Assembly: GCF_000243415.2 (NCBI RefSeq)
Contig: NZ_KI912270.1
Span: 3,100,001-3,164,000, forward strand
From: Mycolicibacterium tusciae JS617
GTDB lineage: Bacteria; Actinomycetota; Actinomycetes; Mycobacteriales; Mycobacteriaceae
DNA length: 64,000 nt
Direction: 5' to 3'
The notes under the pieces were generated by a model. The model worked only from the letters and a program-made list of their open reading frames with translations. It was not told the origin of the DNA and made no database searches. Below, in pieces: positions 44,838 through 52,928 of this stretch (its first letter is position 1; every line of letters starts with the position of its first letter). The position numbers were made by a program, and so were the translations under genes.

Positions 44838-44892
44838 TTGACACCATCGCTAATTAGGCGTATGTCTAATACTGTTAGGCGCATGTCTAATA
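44838..44892 (+). promoter_or_regulatory. Promoter and tandem operator of the amine oxidase gene
   Basis: TTGACA (44838-44843) is followed after 17 bases by TATGTC (44861-44866). Two 18-base direct repeats, TTAGGCGTATGTCTAATA (44854-44871) and the same with one change (44875-44892), are 21 bases apart, i.e. two helical turns. Each has TTAG/CTAA half-sites, typical of a TetR-type operator. The repeats cover the -10 box, suggesting repression. Confidence 0.6.
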
Positions 44893-44915
44893 ACCGGTAA
44901 GCACAGGGGCGTGTC

Positions 44916-46280
44916 ATGGATGTTGATTACTGCGTGGTGGGTGCCGGATTCGGCGGGCTCACCGCGGCGCTGCGGTTGAAGCAGGCCGGTCACTCGGTGG
45001 CACTGCTGGAGGCGCGCGCCCGCGTCGGCGGTCGCACGTGGACCGAGACGCGGGAGGACGGGTCGTGGATCGATCGGGGCGGCGCGTGGGTCGGGCCGGG
45101 CCAGGACGCCATCTATGCCCTGATGAACGAGTTCGGGGTGCCGAGCTACAAGCAGCACGCCGAGGGCGACGCGATGATGTTCGTCGACGGCAAGAAGTAT
45201 CGATACAAGGGCACGATCCCGTTGACGATGAGCCCATGGGCCGTCGCCAACATCGGTGCGGTCTTCCTCGAGCTGGGTCAGATGGCCAAGTCGATTCCAC
45301 TGGACGCGCCGTGGGACGCGGCCAAGGCGAAGAAGTGGGACCAGATCAGCTACGCGGAATGGCTGGACAAGAACACGGCCTCCAAACCCGCTCATGAATT
45401 GCTGGAACACGCCATCGCGGGGCTGTACACCTCGGCGGCCTCAGAGGTGTCAATGTTGTTCGTGCTCTTCCAAATTGCGTCGGCCAGCGGGCCGAGCTTC
45501 CTGCTGGGAGTCAAGGACGGGGCCGAAGACGCCCGGCCCGTCGGCGGCATGGGCGCGGTTCACAAGGCGGTTGCCGCCGAGCTCGGCGACGCGATCCACC
45601 TCAATCAGCCGGTCCGTAGCATTACGCAGGACGACGACGGTGTCACGGTCCGATCCGAGGACATGGTGGTGCGCGCGCGTCGAGTTGCCGTGGCAGTGCC
45701 GATCTCCATCGCCAGCCAAATCATCTACGAGCCAATGCTTCCCGTCGATCGATCGTTTCTGCACCAGCGGATGCCGCTGGGCGCGGTCTTCAAGATCGCG
45801 TTGGTATATGACGAGCCGTGGTGGCGCGCCGATGGCCTGTCGGGCCAGTCGTTCGGGGCCAAGGGGGCGGTGAGTCTGACGATCGACTCCTGCACCGACA
45901 CCGCAAGTCCCGGGATGCTGACGGTCATCACCGAGGGGCCAGAGGCACGCAAGCTGTGCCAGCTCACCGACGAGGAACGCAAGAAGGCGGTGATCGACGG
46001 GGTCGTCGAACGGTTCGGCGAGAAAGCACGGTCACCCATCGACTACGTCGAGCAGAACTGGTCGGTCGAGCGCTATTCGGGCGGCGGGATGATCGCCCAC
46101 GCACCACCCGGTGTGCTCACCGAGTTCGGGCCGTCCCTCCGCGAGCCCTGCGGCCGCATCCATTGGGCGGGAACCGAAACCTCACCTGTCATGTACGGGT
46201 TCATCGACGGAGCGGTCCGGTCCGGCGAGCGCGCGGCAGCCGAGGTGATGGAACACGACACAGCGAAGGCGGCCGTCTGA
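44916..46280 (+). CDS. Flavin-containing monoamine oxidase-like protein
   Basis: The protein has 454 residues. The N-terminal FAD motif is DYCVVGAGFGGLTAAL with LLEARARVGGRTWTE, the standard amine-oxidase fingerprint. The substrate domain follows (PVGGMGAVHKAVAAELG, then VAVAVPISIASQI), and the C-terminal FAD contact is RIHWAGTETSPVMYGFIDGA. It is similar to mycobacterial AofH-type oxidases. It would oxidise a primary amine to an aldehyde with H2O2. It stands between two IS copies and is preceded by a repressible promoter. Confidence 0.88.
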   Translation: MDVDYCVVGAGFGGLTAALRLKQAGHSVALLEARARVGGRTWTETREDGSWIDRGGAWVGPGQDAIYALMNEFGVPSYKQHAEGDAMMFVDGKKYRYKGTIPLTMSPWAVANIGAVFLELGQMAKSIPLDAPWDAAKAKKWDQISYAEWLDKNTASKPAHELLEHAIAGLYTSAASEVSMLFVLFQIASASGPSFLLGVKDGAEDARPVGGMGAVHKAVAAELGDAIHLNQPVRSITQDDDGVTVRSEDMVVRARRVAVAVPISIASQIIYEPMLPVDRSFLHQRMPLGAVFKIALVYDEPWWRADGLSGQSFGAKGAVSLTIDSCTDTASPGMLTVITEGPEARKLCQLTDEERKKAVIDGVVERFGEKARSPIDYVEQNWSVERYSGGGMIAHAPPGVLTEFGPSLREPCGRIHWAGTETSPVMYGFIDGAVRSGERAAAEVMEHDTAKAAV

Positions 46281-46380
46281 CCTGGGCTGACGTGGATCCA
46301 AGAATGTGGCAAGGATTCAGCAAGGGCGGCGCGCGACTCTATGGGTGTCAAAGCGACCACACACTCAAGGAGCCATCCAC

Positions 46381-46536
46381 ATGAACCGCCTCCGCACCCT
46401 CATCGTCACCGCCGCCGGCACCGCCGTCATGGCCGCAGGCCTCGGAGCCTTCGCGGTGGGCGCTGCAGGGGCCGCCAACGCCGACGTGTGCTGGGACCTC
46501 TCCTACGACGGAACCACCGACTACTACTACTGCTGA
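46381..46536 (+). CDS. Small secreted peptide (51 residues)
   Basis: ATG 46381 begins a clear signal peptide: MNRLRTLIVTAAGTAVMAAG with more hydrophobic residues, cleavage near GAANADVC. The mature part is only about 17 residues with two Cys and several Tyr (CWDLSYDGTTDYYYC), possibly disulphide-closed. The family is unknown. The ribosome site is CAAGGAG. A terminator follows, then the IS. Its 3' end is repeated at 42192. Confidence 0.7.
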   Translation: MNRLRTLIVTAAGTAVMAAGLGAFAVGAAGAANADVCWDLSYDGTTDYYYC

Positions 46537-46548
46537 CGCACTGCCTTT

Positions 46549-46584
46549 CGGCCGCGTACGCGAACCTTGCGTGGGCGGCCGTTT
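46549..46584 (+). terminator. Hairpin terminator of the small secreted peptide gene
   Basis: CGGCCGC (46549-46555) pairs with GCGGCCG (46575-46581), and inside it ACGC (46558-46561) pairs with GCGT (46569-46572), followed by TTTGGGTCT. The same hairpin is present at 42239-42274. Confidence 0.65.
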
Positions 46585-46626
46585 GGGTCTCGGGACAATA
46601 TGCGGTGGTGCCAGCCTAATGGGATT

Positions 46627-46867
46627 TGATCGGCGCGTCGTTGGCGAACTTTCGAGGGTGTTGGCGAGACGCTGATTGGGTGAGCCGCTGGCCGGTGAGC
46701 ACTTTGCCAACCTGGAACGGTCGTTGATTCCTACTGTAGAGATCGCGCCCCGGCCAGTTGGTGGCCACCTGTAGTGCTACTGGGATGTCGTGCCGATTTG
46801 AGCACTTATCCATTAGGTCGCAACTGGGTGCCTCAGGCTCGACAGGGTGGCTGTGCCACCACAGATC
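46627..46867 (+). ncRNA. Predicted bridge RNA of IS110 copy 3
   Basis: Identical to copies 1 and 2. Target-side guides lie at 46704-46713 and 46735-46741; donor-side guides lie at 46780-46788 and 46810-46817. Confidence 0.72.
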
Positions 46868-46886
46868 GAGGAGGAAGGGTGAGGTG

Positions 46887-48110
46887 ATGTTGTTTGTCGG
46901 CGATGACTGGGCCCAAGACCATCACGACGTGTACTTGATGGATGAGGAGGGCGCTCGGTTCGCGGCTCGGCGACTCCCCGAAGGGTTGACCGGTATCGGG
47001 CGGCTGCACGAGATGATCGCTGCCCATGGCGAAGATCCCGGCGAGGTGATCGTGGGGATCGAGAAAGACCACGGTCTGTGGGTGGGCGCGTTGGCCGCCA
47101 GCGGCTATCAGGTGTATGCGATCAATCCGATGGCGGTCGCGCGTTACCGTGATCGACACAGCGTCTCGGGGGCGAAATCCGATGGCGCCGATGCGAAATT
47201 GTTGGCCGACCTGGTACGCACCGATCGGCACAACCATCGCCTTCTGGTCGGAGACAGCGATCAGGCCGAGTCGATCAAGGTGTTGGCGCGGGCACATCAG
47301 AATCTGATCTGGACTCGAGCACGTCAGATCAGCATGTTGCGTGCGGGGTTGTTGGAGTATTACCCGGCGGCGTTGCAGGCGTTCCCCAATCTCGGCGACC
47401 GTGATCGCGACCGCGATGCTCTGGCGGTGTTGGGCCGTGCCCCCACGCCGGGTCAGGGTGCCCGGCTAAGCCTGAGCAAGATCGCCGCAGCGCTCAAAGC
47501 GGGTGGGCGCCAACGCGGTATCGATGAACGCGCCCGTGAGACCCAGGCCCTGCTGCGCGGCCAGCAGCTGCACGCACCTGCAGCCGTGACGGCAGCCTAC
47601 GGGGCCGCCACCAGCGCCTCGGTGAACATCGTGGTCGAGCTGACCAATCAGATCAGCGCGGTGGAAACCGAACTGGCTGAGCATTTTAGGACGCACCCGG
47701 ACGCCGACATCTACCTCTCCCTGCCAGGACTCGGTGTCATCCTCGGCGCCCGGGTGCTCGGTGAGTTCGGGGACGACCCGAACCGATTCACCGACGCTAA
47801 GTGTCGCAAAAACTACGCCGGAACCTCACCGGTAACCGTGGCTTCTGGCCGAAAACGTGCCGTCCTGGCCCGACACGTGCGTAACCGACGGCTCTACGAC
47901 GCGCTCGACCGCTGGGCCTTCGCCACCCTCAAATGCAGCCCCGGTGCCCGCGCCTTCTACGACCACCACCGCGCCGCCGGCGACACCCACCACAAAGCAC
48001 TGCGCGCTCTGGCCAACCGACTCGTCGGAATCCTGCACGGTTGCCTACGCCACCACACGCCCTATAACGAAGACACCGCCTGGGCACACCGCCTGCCCGC
48101 CGCCGCTTGA
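46887..48110 (+). CDS. IS110-family DEDD transposase/recombinase (copy 3)
   Basis: 407 residues, intact, differing from copy 1 only by Thr for Ile at residue 219 (ARETQALL), outside the catalytic motifs. It is expected to be active. Confidence 0.93.
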   Translation: MLFVGDDWAQDHHDVYLMDEEGARFAARRLPEGLTGIGRLHEMIAAHGEDPGEVIVGIEKDHGLWVGALAASGYQVYAINPMAVARYRDRHSVSGAKSDGADAKLLADLVRTDRHNHRLLVGDSDQAESIKVLARAHQNLIWTRARQISMLRAGLLEYYPAALQAFPNLGDRDRDRDALAVLGRAPTPGQGARLSLSKIAAALKAGGRQRGIDERARETQALLRGQQLHAPAAVTAAYGAATSASVNIVVELTNQISAVETELAEHFRTHPDADIYLSLPGLGVILGARVLGEFGDDPNRFTDAKCRKNYAGTSPVTVASGRKRAVLARHVRNRRLYDALDRWAFATLKCSPGARAFYDHHRAAGDTHHKALRALANRLVGILHGCLRHHTPYNEDTAWAHRLPAAA

Positions 48111-48132
48111 CAACTAAAAAGCTGGGATGTCT
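48107..48132 (+). promoter_or_regulatory. Circle-junction promoter half, copy 3
   Basis: TTGACA at 48107-48112 with the same 17-base spacer to the core; the integrated -10 position reads TCTCTG. Confidence 0.55.
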
Positions 48133-48229
48133 CTGAGCGACATTGTCGCTGCGATCGTGCGTTCAAACTGACGAGCAATGACCGTGTCGCGTCGCGATGA
48201 GTTTTGCCCTCCGGTGCAGTCTGATCTGC

Positions 48230-48796
48230 GTGGGCAAACTCATCTATGGCTTCAACGTGTCGGTGGACGGGTACATCGCCGACGCACAAGGCAGTATCGA
48301 CTGGTCCGATCCGAGCGACGAACTGCACCAGTACTGGAACGACTTCGAGCGGGAGACCGCGCTGACGTTCTACGGGCGGCGGCTCTATGACCTGATGTCC
48401 GCCTACTGGCCGACCGCCGACGAGACTCCGGAGGCCACTGCACTGATCGTCGACTTCGCGCACATCTGGCGCGACATGTCCAAGGTCGTGTTCTCGCGCA
48501 CCCTGGAGTCCGTCGACTGGAACTCCCGCCTGGAACGCGGCGACCCGGTCGAGGTCGTGACGAAGCTGAAAGCCGAAACCGACGGCCAGCTGGAGGTAGC
48601 CGGTGCGACGCTGGCCGCACCGATCGTGCAGGCCGGGCTGGTCGATGAGTACCGGATCGTGATCGCGCCCACCGCCGTGGGCGGCGGCACACCGTTCTTC
48701 CCGACGCTGCCGTCATGGATCTCGCTGCGACTGTTGGAGAACCGCACCTTCCCGGGCGGCACGGTCCTACTGCGCTATGAGGCGAAACACGACTGA
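48230..48796 (+). CDS. Dihydrofolate reductase/RibD C-terminal family protein
   Basis: The protein has 188 residues from GTG 48230. Features are KLIYGFNVSVDGYIAD at the start (the RibD_C signature with the Asp-Gly loop), TFYGRRLYDLMSAYW, KVVFSRTLESVDWNS and the NADPH-site strand LEVAGATLAAPIVQAGLVDEY. Stand-alone members are NADPH reductases of unknown substrate. It lies 99 bases from IS copy 3. A longer frame begins at 48197 but lacks support. Confidence 0.8.
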   Translation: MGKLIYGFNVSVDGYIADAQGSIDWSDPSDELHQYWNDFERETALTFYGRRLYDLMSAYWPTADETPEATALIVDFAHIWRDMSKVVFSRTLESVDWNSRLERGDPVEVVTKLKAETDGQLEVAGATLAAPIVQAGLVDEYRIVIAPTAVGGGTPFFPTLPSWISLRLLENRTFPGGTVLLRYEAKHD

Positions 48797-48798
48797 CG

Positions 48799-49575
48799 TC
48801 AGGTTAGATCGAAGCGTCCGGCACGCAATCGCTCGGCCGCACGGTTATCCACCAACTCCATCCGGTCCTCGGGATGTTTCCAGTAGTGCCGCACCATCCA
48901 ATACAGCGACCCGCCCTTGGGCACATAAAAGTCCAAGCCGAGGATGGCTTCCTCGGTCCCATCCTTCAAGTGCAAGATCGCGGCTCGGCGGAAGTCTTTT
49001 TCACCCGAGCTGTCAGACACGCTGACGACGTCGTCCCACTCGACCGCCCTCGTCTTCAACGCGTTCGCGCTCTCGATCATCGCCGGAGTCAGTTTCACGT
49101 AACCAACGCCGCCACGGCGCACGCCGGCGAGCAGCGCGCGGACAGCGATCACTACCAAAGCCGCGAACGCCGCGGCCATGTACGTCAGCTGCATCCCCCG
49201 CGGCATCGGAAGGTCAAACTCGCCGCGCCACAACAAGATCGCACCCAAAACTCCGCCCGGGGCTGTCAACGCGAATGCGACGTAGCCGAGCACCTGAAAC
49301 AGCTTATCGGGCCACAACGTGAATCCCGTTGCATCGCTGGTGGTTCGGACTCGCACCCGCCCATTCACAGCGAGTGCGACTGCGACGGCCATCAAGATGG
49401 GTGCAGCGGCGACGCTCATGACCACGTATGCGGTTAGGTAGCTACCTCGGATTGCGGCCATCACTCCGCTGAATATCCAGTAGGCCATCCCGGCGAAGCA
49501 GGCCGCACCGATCAGCGCCAGGTGGCGCCGCCCGCGTCGCCAATTCGGAGGTTGCGGTAACTCTAGTAAGGACAC
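48799..49575 (-). CDS. Membrane protein with four helices, last gene of the type VII candidate operon
   Basis: The protein has 258 residues from GTG 49575. There are hydrophobic segments at about 19-40, 48-70, 90-115 and 128-145, followed by a soluble C-terminal domain of about 110 residues (VKLTPAMIESANALKTRAVE, then ILHLKDGTEEAILGLDFYVP) resembling small PH-like domains. It overlaps the end of the upstream gene by 13 bases. Its location after a candidate secreted protein makes an immunity or anchoring role conceivable. The family is not recognised. Confidence 0.65.
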   Translation of the reverse strand: MSLLELPQPPNWRRGRRHLALIGAACFAGMAYWIFSGVMAAIRGSYLTAYVVMSVAAAPILMAVAVALAVNGRVRVRTTSDATGFTLWPDKLFQVLGYVAFALTAPGGVLGAILLWRGEFDLPMPRGMQLTYMAAAFAALVVIAVRALLAGVRRGGVGYVKLTPAMIESANALKTRAVEWDDVVSVSDSSGEKDFRRAAILHLKDGTEEAILGLDFYVPKGGSLYWMVRHYWKHPEDRMELVDNRAAERLRAGRFDLT

Positions 49576-50927
49576 GCGACCTCGCCGATGAACTCGCCCG
49601 TCTGGGTACCGACGTAACCAACTGCGGATCCGAAGGCGATAGCCAGAATTGGGACAGCCCCTACCGCCCAAGGACCAGTCGCCGCACCGGCTGCAGCACC
49701 GAGTTCCGCCCCTGCCCACCCGCCACCGGCGCCGCCGATCCCGGACAGCAACTCAATGCACCGCTGCTTACCCGAGTCTGCCATCGCCATATCGAACACC
49801 GTCGTCGCGACCTCGAGAGCGGGCCCGCCGAATTTCGCTGCCTTGCCGACATTTTCGACGGACTCCGCAGTGAGCATCGGCAAGGAGCCACCGTGCACGA
49901 TGTGCTTCTCCAAGGCGGAGATCCCGGAGCCGGTCACGAGTGAAAGGTTGTCGATCAGCTCGACCGGTACCTGGGTACTACGTCCGCCGACCGGGGTAAA
50001 TCCAGCGGTCCGATAACCGGTCGGGTCCATCGATATCGTCAAGTTCGAGAGGTCGGAGTAGGTGATCGAGGTGTAGTCGCAGTCGTTGTACATGTCGTGC
50101 CATGAACTCGTTCGCGCCACGAAATTGCCGTCCTTGTCGAACTCCTCCATTTCGTAGAAGTTCTCCTTGCTCGCCCATTCGAAGGGATCCATGGCCGTGG
50201 TGACGGCCTTGCTCCCGTCCTGTTTGATCACCGTCGTCACCTCCTCGCCGTAGTCGTTCGTGGATTCGATGACTTCACGGACGTTCTGTTGCTGATCGCC
50301 ATTGCGGATCGACTCCTGCGCCATCATGCCGGGCAGTTCTCTCGGGTTGGGCACCTCGTCCTGCGGTCGAGTCCCCCCGGGTATTGCGAACGGACCGTTC
50401 AGCTTCCCCGGTTCGGCATATCCGAACTGGCTTCCGGCGGCGGCCACCGCGTCCGCCGTTTCGTCGTCCGCGTCGCCCACGGCGGTGAGCATCTCATTGA
50501 TCGTCGCCTGTTCGGCCCGCGCTAGCTCCTGCACTTCGGCCATTTCCTTCGCCGACATACGTACGGGATCGACGAGCACGACCCACTGATCGGTGACGTT
50601 CAACGGGCCGGCGTCGAGTTCGTCGGCCTTGCTGAGCAGCGCGGCGCGCGCCCTGCCGATCGTTTCGCTCCCGTTGTTCAGCGCCGCCGCCACCGCGTTC
50701 GCGTATTCGGAGAGCTTCGCGGCGACGACGTCCGCCCGGCCGAACATGGCCTCGGCAGCGTCGTGTGAGCGGCCCGACCACACCTTGGTTTCCGGCATGC
50801 GGCCACATGCGTCGTTGATGCCCTGCACCGCCGCGGCCACCGACTCGGCGCGGGCGGTGATCGACGCGGCCGCCATCGCCAGCGACTCCGGGTTCCAGCT
50901 CCGCAAGGTGGGGCGCGACGGCAGCAT
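49563..50927 (-). CDS. Candidate type VII-secreted effector with glycine-zipper C-terminus
   Basis: The protein has 454 residues. The N-terminal 130 residues are helical with the WSG hairpin turn KVWSGRSHDAAEAMF, like WXG100/LXG-type domains. The middle is acidic and strand-rich (EVTTVIKQDGSKAVTTAMDP, YNDCDYTSITYSDLSNL). The C-terminal 70 residues are a Gly/Ala zipper (GGAGGGWAGAELGAAAGA) that could insert into membranes. No nuclease or NADase motif is visible. It starts 3 bases after the EspC-like gene. Secretion by an ESX system is inferred from context only. Confidence 0.6.
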   Translation of the reverse strand: MLPSRPTLRSWNPESLAMAAASITARAESVAAAVQGINDACGRMPETKVWSGRSHDAAEAMFGRADVVAAKLSEYANAVAAALNNGSETIGRARAALLSKADELDAGPLNVTDQWVVLVDPVRMSAKEMAEVQELARAEQATINEMLTAVGDADDETADAVAAAGSQFGYAEPGKLNGPFAIPGGTRPQDEVPNPRELPGMMAQESIRNGDQQQNVREVIESTNDYGEEVTTVIKQDGSKAVTTAMDPFEWASKENFYEMEEFDKDGNFVARTSSWHDMYNDCDYTSITYSDLSNLTISMDPTGYRTAGFTPVGGRSTQVPVELIDNLSLVTGSGISALEKHIVHGGSLPMLTAESVENVGKAAKFGGPALEVATTVFDMAMADSGKQRCIELLSGIGGAGGGWAGAELGAAAGAATGPWAVGAVPILAIAFGSAVGYVGTQTGEFIGEVACPY

Positions 50928-50930
50928 CGG

Positions 50931-51215
50931 TCAGAACAACCCGTCGAAACTGCCGGCCAACGCGTCGTCGGCGACCTCGAACGTGTCGGCCGCGCCGCGG
51001 ACGGCCTGCCCCATCTTCGCGACATTCTCGGCCAGCCCGTCGGCCATCGAGGCGAGATGTTCGCCCACCGAGTGCGCCGCCCACTGCGTCGTCGACGCGG
51101 GCAGTCCATCGCCTGCCGATGACACTGTCGCACCCAGGTCAGCAGCAGTGATGGCTGCGCTCGCGGTGTCGACATGTCCGGAAAACGCCCGCAGGATCTC
51201 AGGGTCGACGAGCAC
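50931..51215 (-). CDS. EspC-like (DUF2580) type VII secretion protein
   Basis: The protein has 94 residues from GTG 51215. The sequence is VDPEILRAFSGHVDTASAAI, then WAAHSVGEHLASMADGLAEN, then a C-terminal helix ending DALAGSFDGLF. This is the two-helix ESX-1 secretion-associated EspC/DUF2580 pattern. Such proteins are co-secreted with larger partners encoded beside them. It heads a three-gene operon with the two following genes. Confidence 0.8.
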   Translation of the reverse strand: MLVDPEILRAFSGHVDTASAAITAADLGATVSSAGDGLPASTTQWAAHSVGEHLASMADGLAENVAKMGQAVRGAADTFEVADDALAGSFDGLF

Positions 51216-51316
51216 TTTTGGCCTCCCGTTCCGATCGCCGTTGCAACGATTCTCTCCCACGCGTGGAGGGGGTACTTGCACAGATTTGGCCGATGCCGCG
51301 GCCTTAGAATCGTCGG

Positions 51317-52789
51317 ATGATCGCCACGGTGGCACGCCTCTGCCTTGCCGTCGGCGCTTCGGTGGTCATGCTCGCGACGGCGTGTTCTAGTGCCGAGGAG
51401 ATACCGCCGACCGTCAGCCCGTCGACACCCCCACCGGTCGCTGCTCCCCGATCGACGCCCGCGCCCATCGCGGCACCGACTCCTGACGTGCCGGGCGTCT
51501 CGACGTTGATCAACGACGCGATCGCGGCACGCCAATTGCCGGGCGCCGTCGTGGTGGTCGGACACGGCGGCGACATCGTCTTCCACCGGGCGTTTGGCGA
51601 GCGCAAGCTTGCCGGTGAGCCTGGGTTGGACGGATCCCCGGCGCCCGCCGAGCCGATGACCGAGGACACCATCTTCGACGTGGCGTCGTTGACCAAGCCG
51701 CTCGCGACGGCGACGGCCGTCATGCAGCTGTACGAACAGGGCAAGGTCCGGCTCGACGATCCTGTGCAGCAGTATCTGCCGGACTTCAACGCGGGCAACG
51801 ATCCTCAGCGCGCTGCGGTGACGGTACGCATGCTGTTGACCCACACCTCAGGGGAACCGGGAGACGTCAACCTCGGCGATCCATGGGGCCTCAAGGCGCC
51901 GGACAGGGCGGAGGGCTTCCACCGTACGTTGACGACGCCGCTGGTGTCAGCTCCGGGCAGTGGGTTTCGCTACTCCGACATCAACTTCATTCTGCTTGGC
52001 GGGTTGGTGGAGAAGGTCACCGGCGAGACAGAAGATGACTATGTGCAGCACAACGTCTTTGCACCGCTGGGCATGGGCGACACCCGCTTTCTACCGGTAG
52101 CGAAAGTATGTGGCCCGCACACGATGAGAGGCGCGGCGATTGGCTGGGCTCCTGGACAAGTGCCAGCCGAATGTCCAGCGGGGACTTGGGATATCGGCCT
52201 GCTGCCGCGCATCGCGCCGACAGCACGTGACGAGGAAAACCGAGGTGATCCGAGCAGGAACCCAGACCTCGACTATCTGCTGCGCGGCACGGTGCAGGAC
52301 ACGACGGCGCGGCGGATGGGCGGAGTGGCCGGGCACGCCGGCGTGTTCTCGACGGCGCGCGATGTCGGCGTCTTCGCGCAATCGCTGCTGGATCGGCTTG
52401 CGGGACGGCCGAGCGAATTCCCGTTGAAGCAAGAAACTTTGGCGTTGATGACGGCTCCTGCGCAGCCCGGACATACGGCAAACCAGATCGATGCGGCCAA
52501 CGAAGCGTTAGCTGCCGGCGCGGACCGTCATCCAGCGATCGCGGGCCAAAGTCTGCGCGGCCTCGGTTGGGACATCGATTCGCCGTTCTCCCAAGCTCGA
52601 GGCACGGTCTTCCCGGTCGGCAGCTTCGGACATACCGGCTTCACCGGGACGACGCTGTGGCTGGATCCGGGCTCGGACACCTACGTGATCCTGCTGACCA
52701 ACTCGATCCACACGCGGGGCAGTCCACCGATCGCGCACCTGTCGGGTGAGGTAGCGACGGCCGTCGCACAGGCTCTGAACCTGCAGTGA
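51317..52789 (+). CDS. Beta-lactamase-family serine hydrolase lipoprotein
   Basis: The protein has 490 residues. A lipobox L-A-T-A-C places the lipidated Cys at 23, followed by a Pro-rich linker. The class C/serine hydrolase motifs are SLTK at 124-127 (nucleophile and Lys), YSDIN (Tyr-x-Asn equivalent) and GHTGFTG near the end (HTG). It would act on D-amino peptides or esters at the cell surface; carbapenem or penicillin hydrolysis is not implied. The start is ATG 51317, about 100 bases from the divergent EspC-like gene. Confidence 0.87.
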   Translation: MIATVARLCLAVGASVVMLATACSSAEEIPPTVSPSTPPPVAAPRSTPAPIAAPTPDVPGVSTLINDAIAARQLPGAVVVVGHGGDIVFHRAFGERKLAGEPGLDGSPAPAEPMTEDTIFDVASLTKPLATATAVMQLYEQGKVRLDDPVQQYLPDFNAGNDPQRAAVTVRMLLTHTSGEPGDVNLGDPWGLKAPDRAEGFHRTLTTPLVSAPGSGFRYSDINFILLGGLVEKVTGETEDDYVQHNVFAPLGMGDTRFLPVAKVCGPHTMRGAAIGWAPGQVPAECPAGTWDIGLLPRIAPTARDEENRGDPSRNPDLDYLLRGTVQDTTARRMGGVAGHAGVFSTARDVGVFAQSLLDRLAGRPSEFPLKQETLALMTAPAQPGHTANQIDAANEALAAGADRHPAIAGQSLRGLGWDIDSPFSQARGTVFPVGSFGHTGFTGTTLWLDPGSDTYVILLTNSIHTRGSPPIAHLSGEVATAVAQALNLQ

Positions 52790-52928
52790 CTCTTGCGCCC
52801 GTCAAGGACGGCGCGGCGGCCGATTGGCTCGATCCCGGGCTGGGAATCCGACAAGCTGAACCTCCGCCACATGTCGGCTGTGGATAACTTCCGACCCAAC
52901 CACAGCGGGCACGGTTTACTTGGAAGCG

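Larger units (their letters stand above)
46616..48130 (+). mobile_element. IS110-family insertion sequence, copy 3
   Basis: 1515 bases. Identical to copy 1 except for one base at 47542 (Ile to Thr in the transposase), although its flanks match copy 2. Confidence 0.9.
46502..48171. repeat. Duplicated 1670-base segment, second copy
   Basis: Matches 42192-43861. Outside the IS the two differ at 46538 (G here, A in the first copy) and at two bases near the right end. Here the left part belongs to an intact gene, so this is probably the parental location. Confidence 0.85.

Noticed and set aside
42306..48130. IS copies 2 and 3 as ends of a composite transposon
   Set aside because: IS110 elements do not mobilise intervening DNA in that way, and the shared flanks are better explained by segment duplication.
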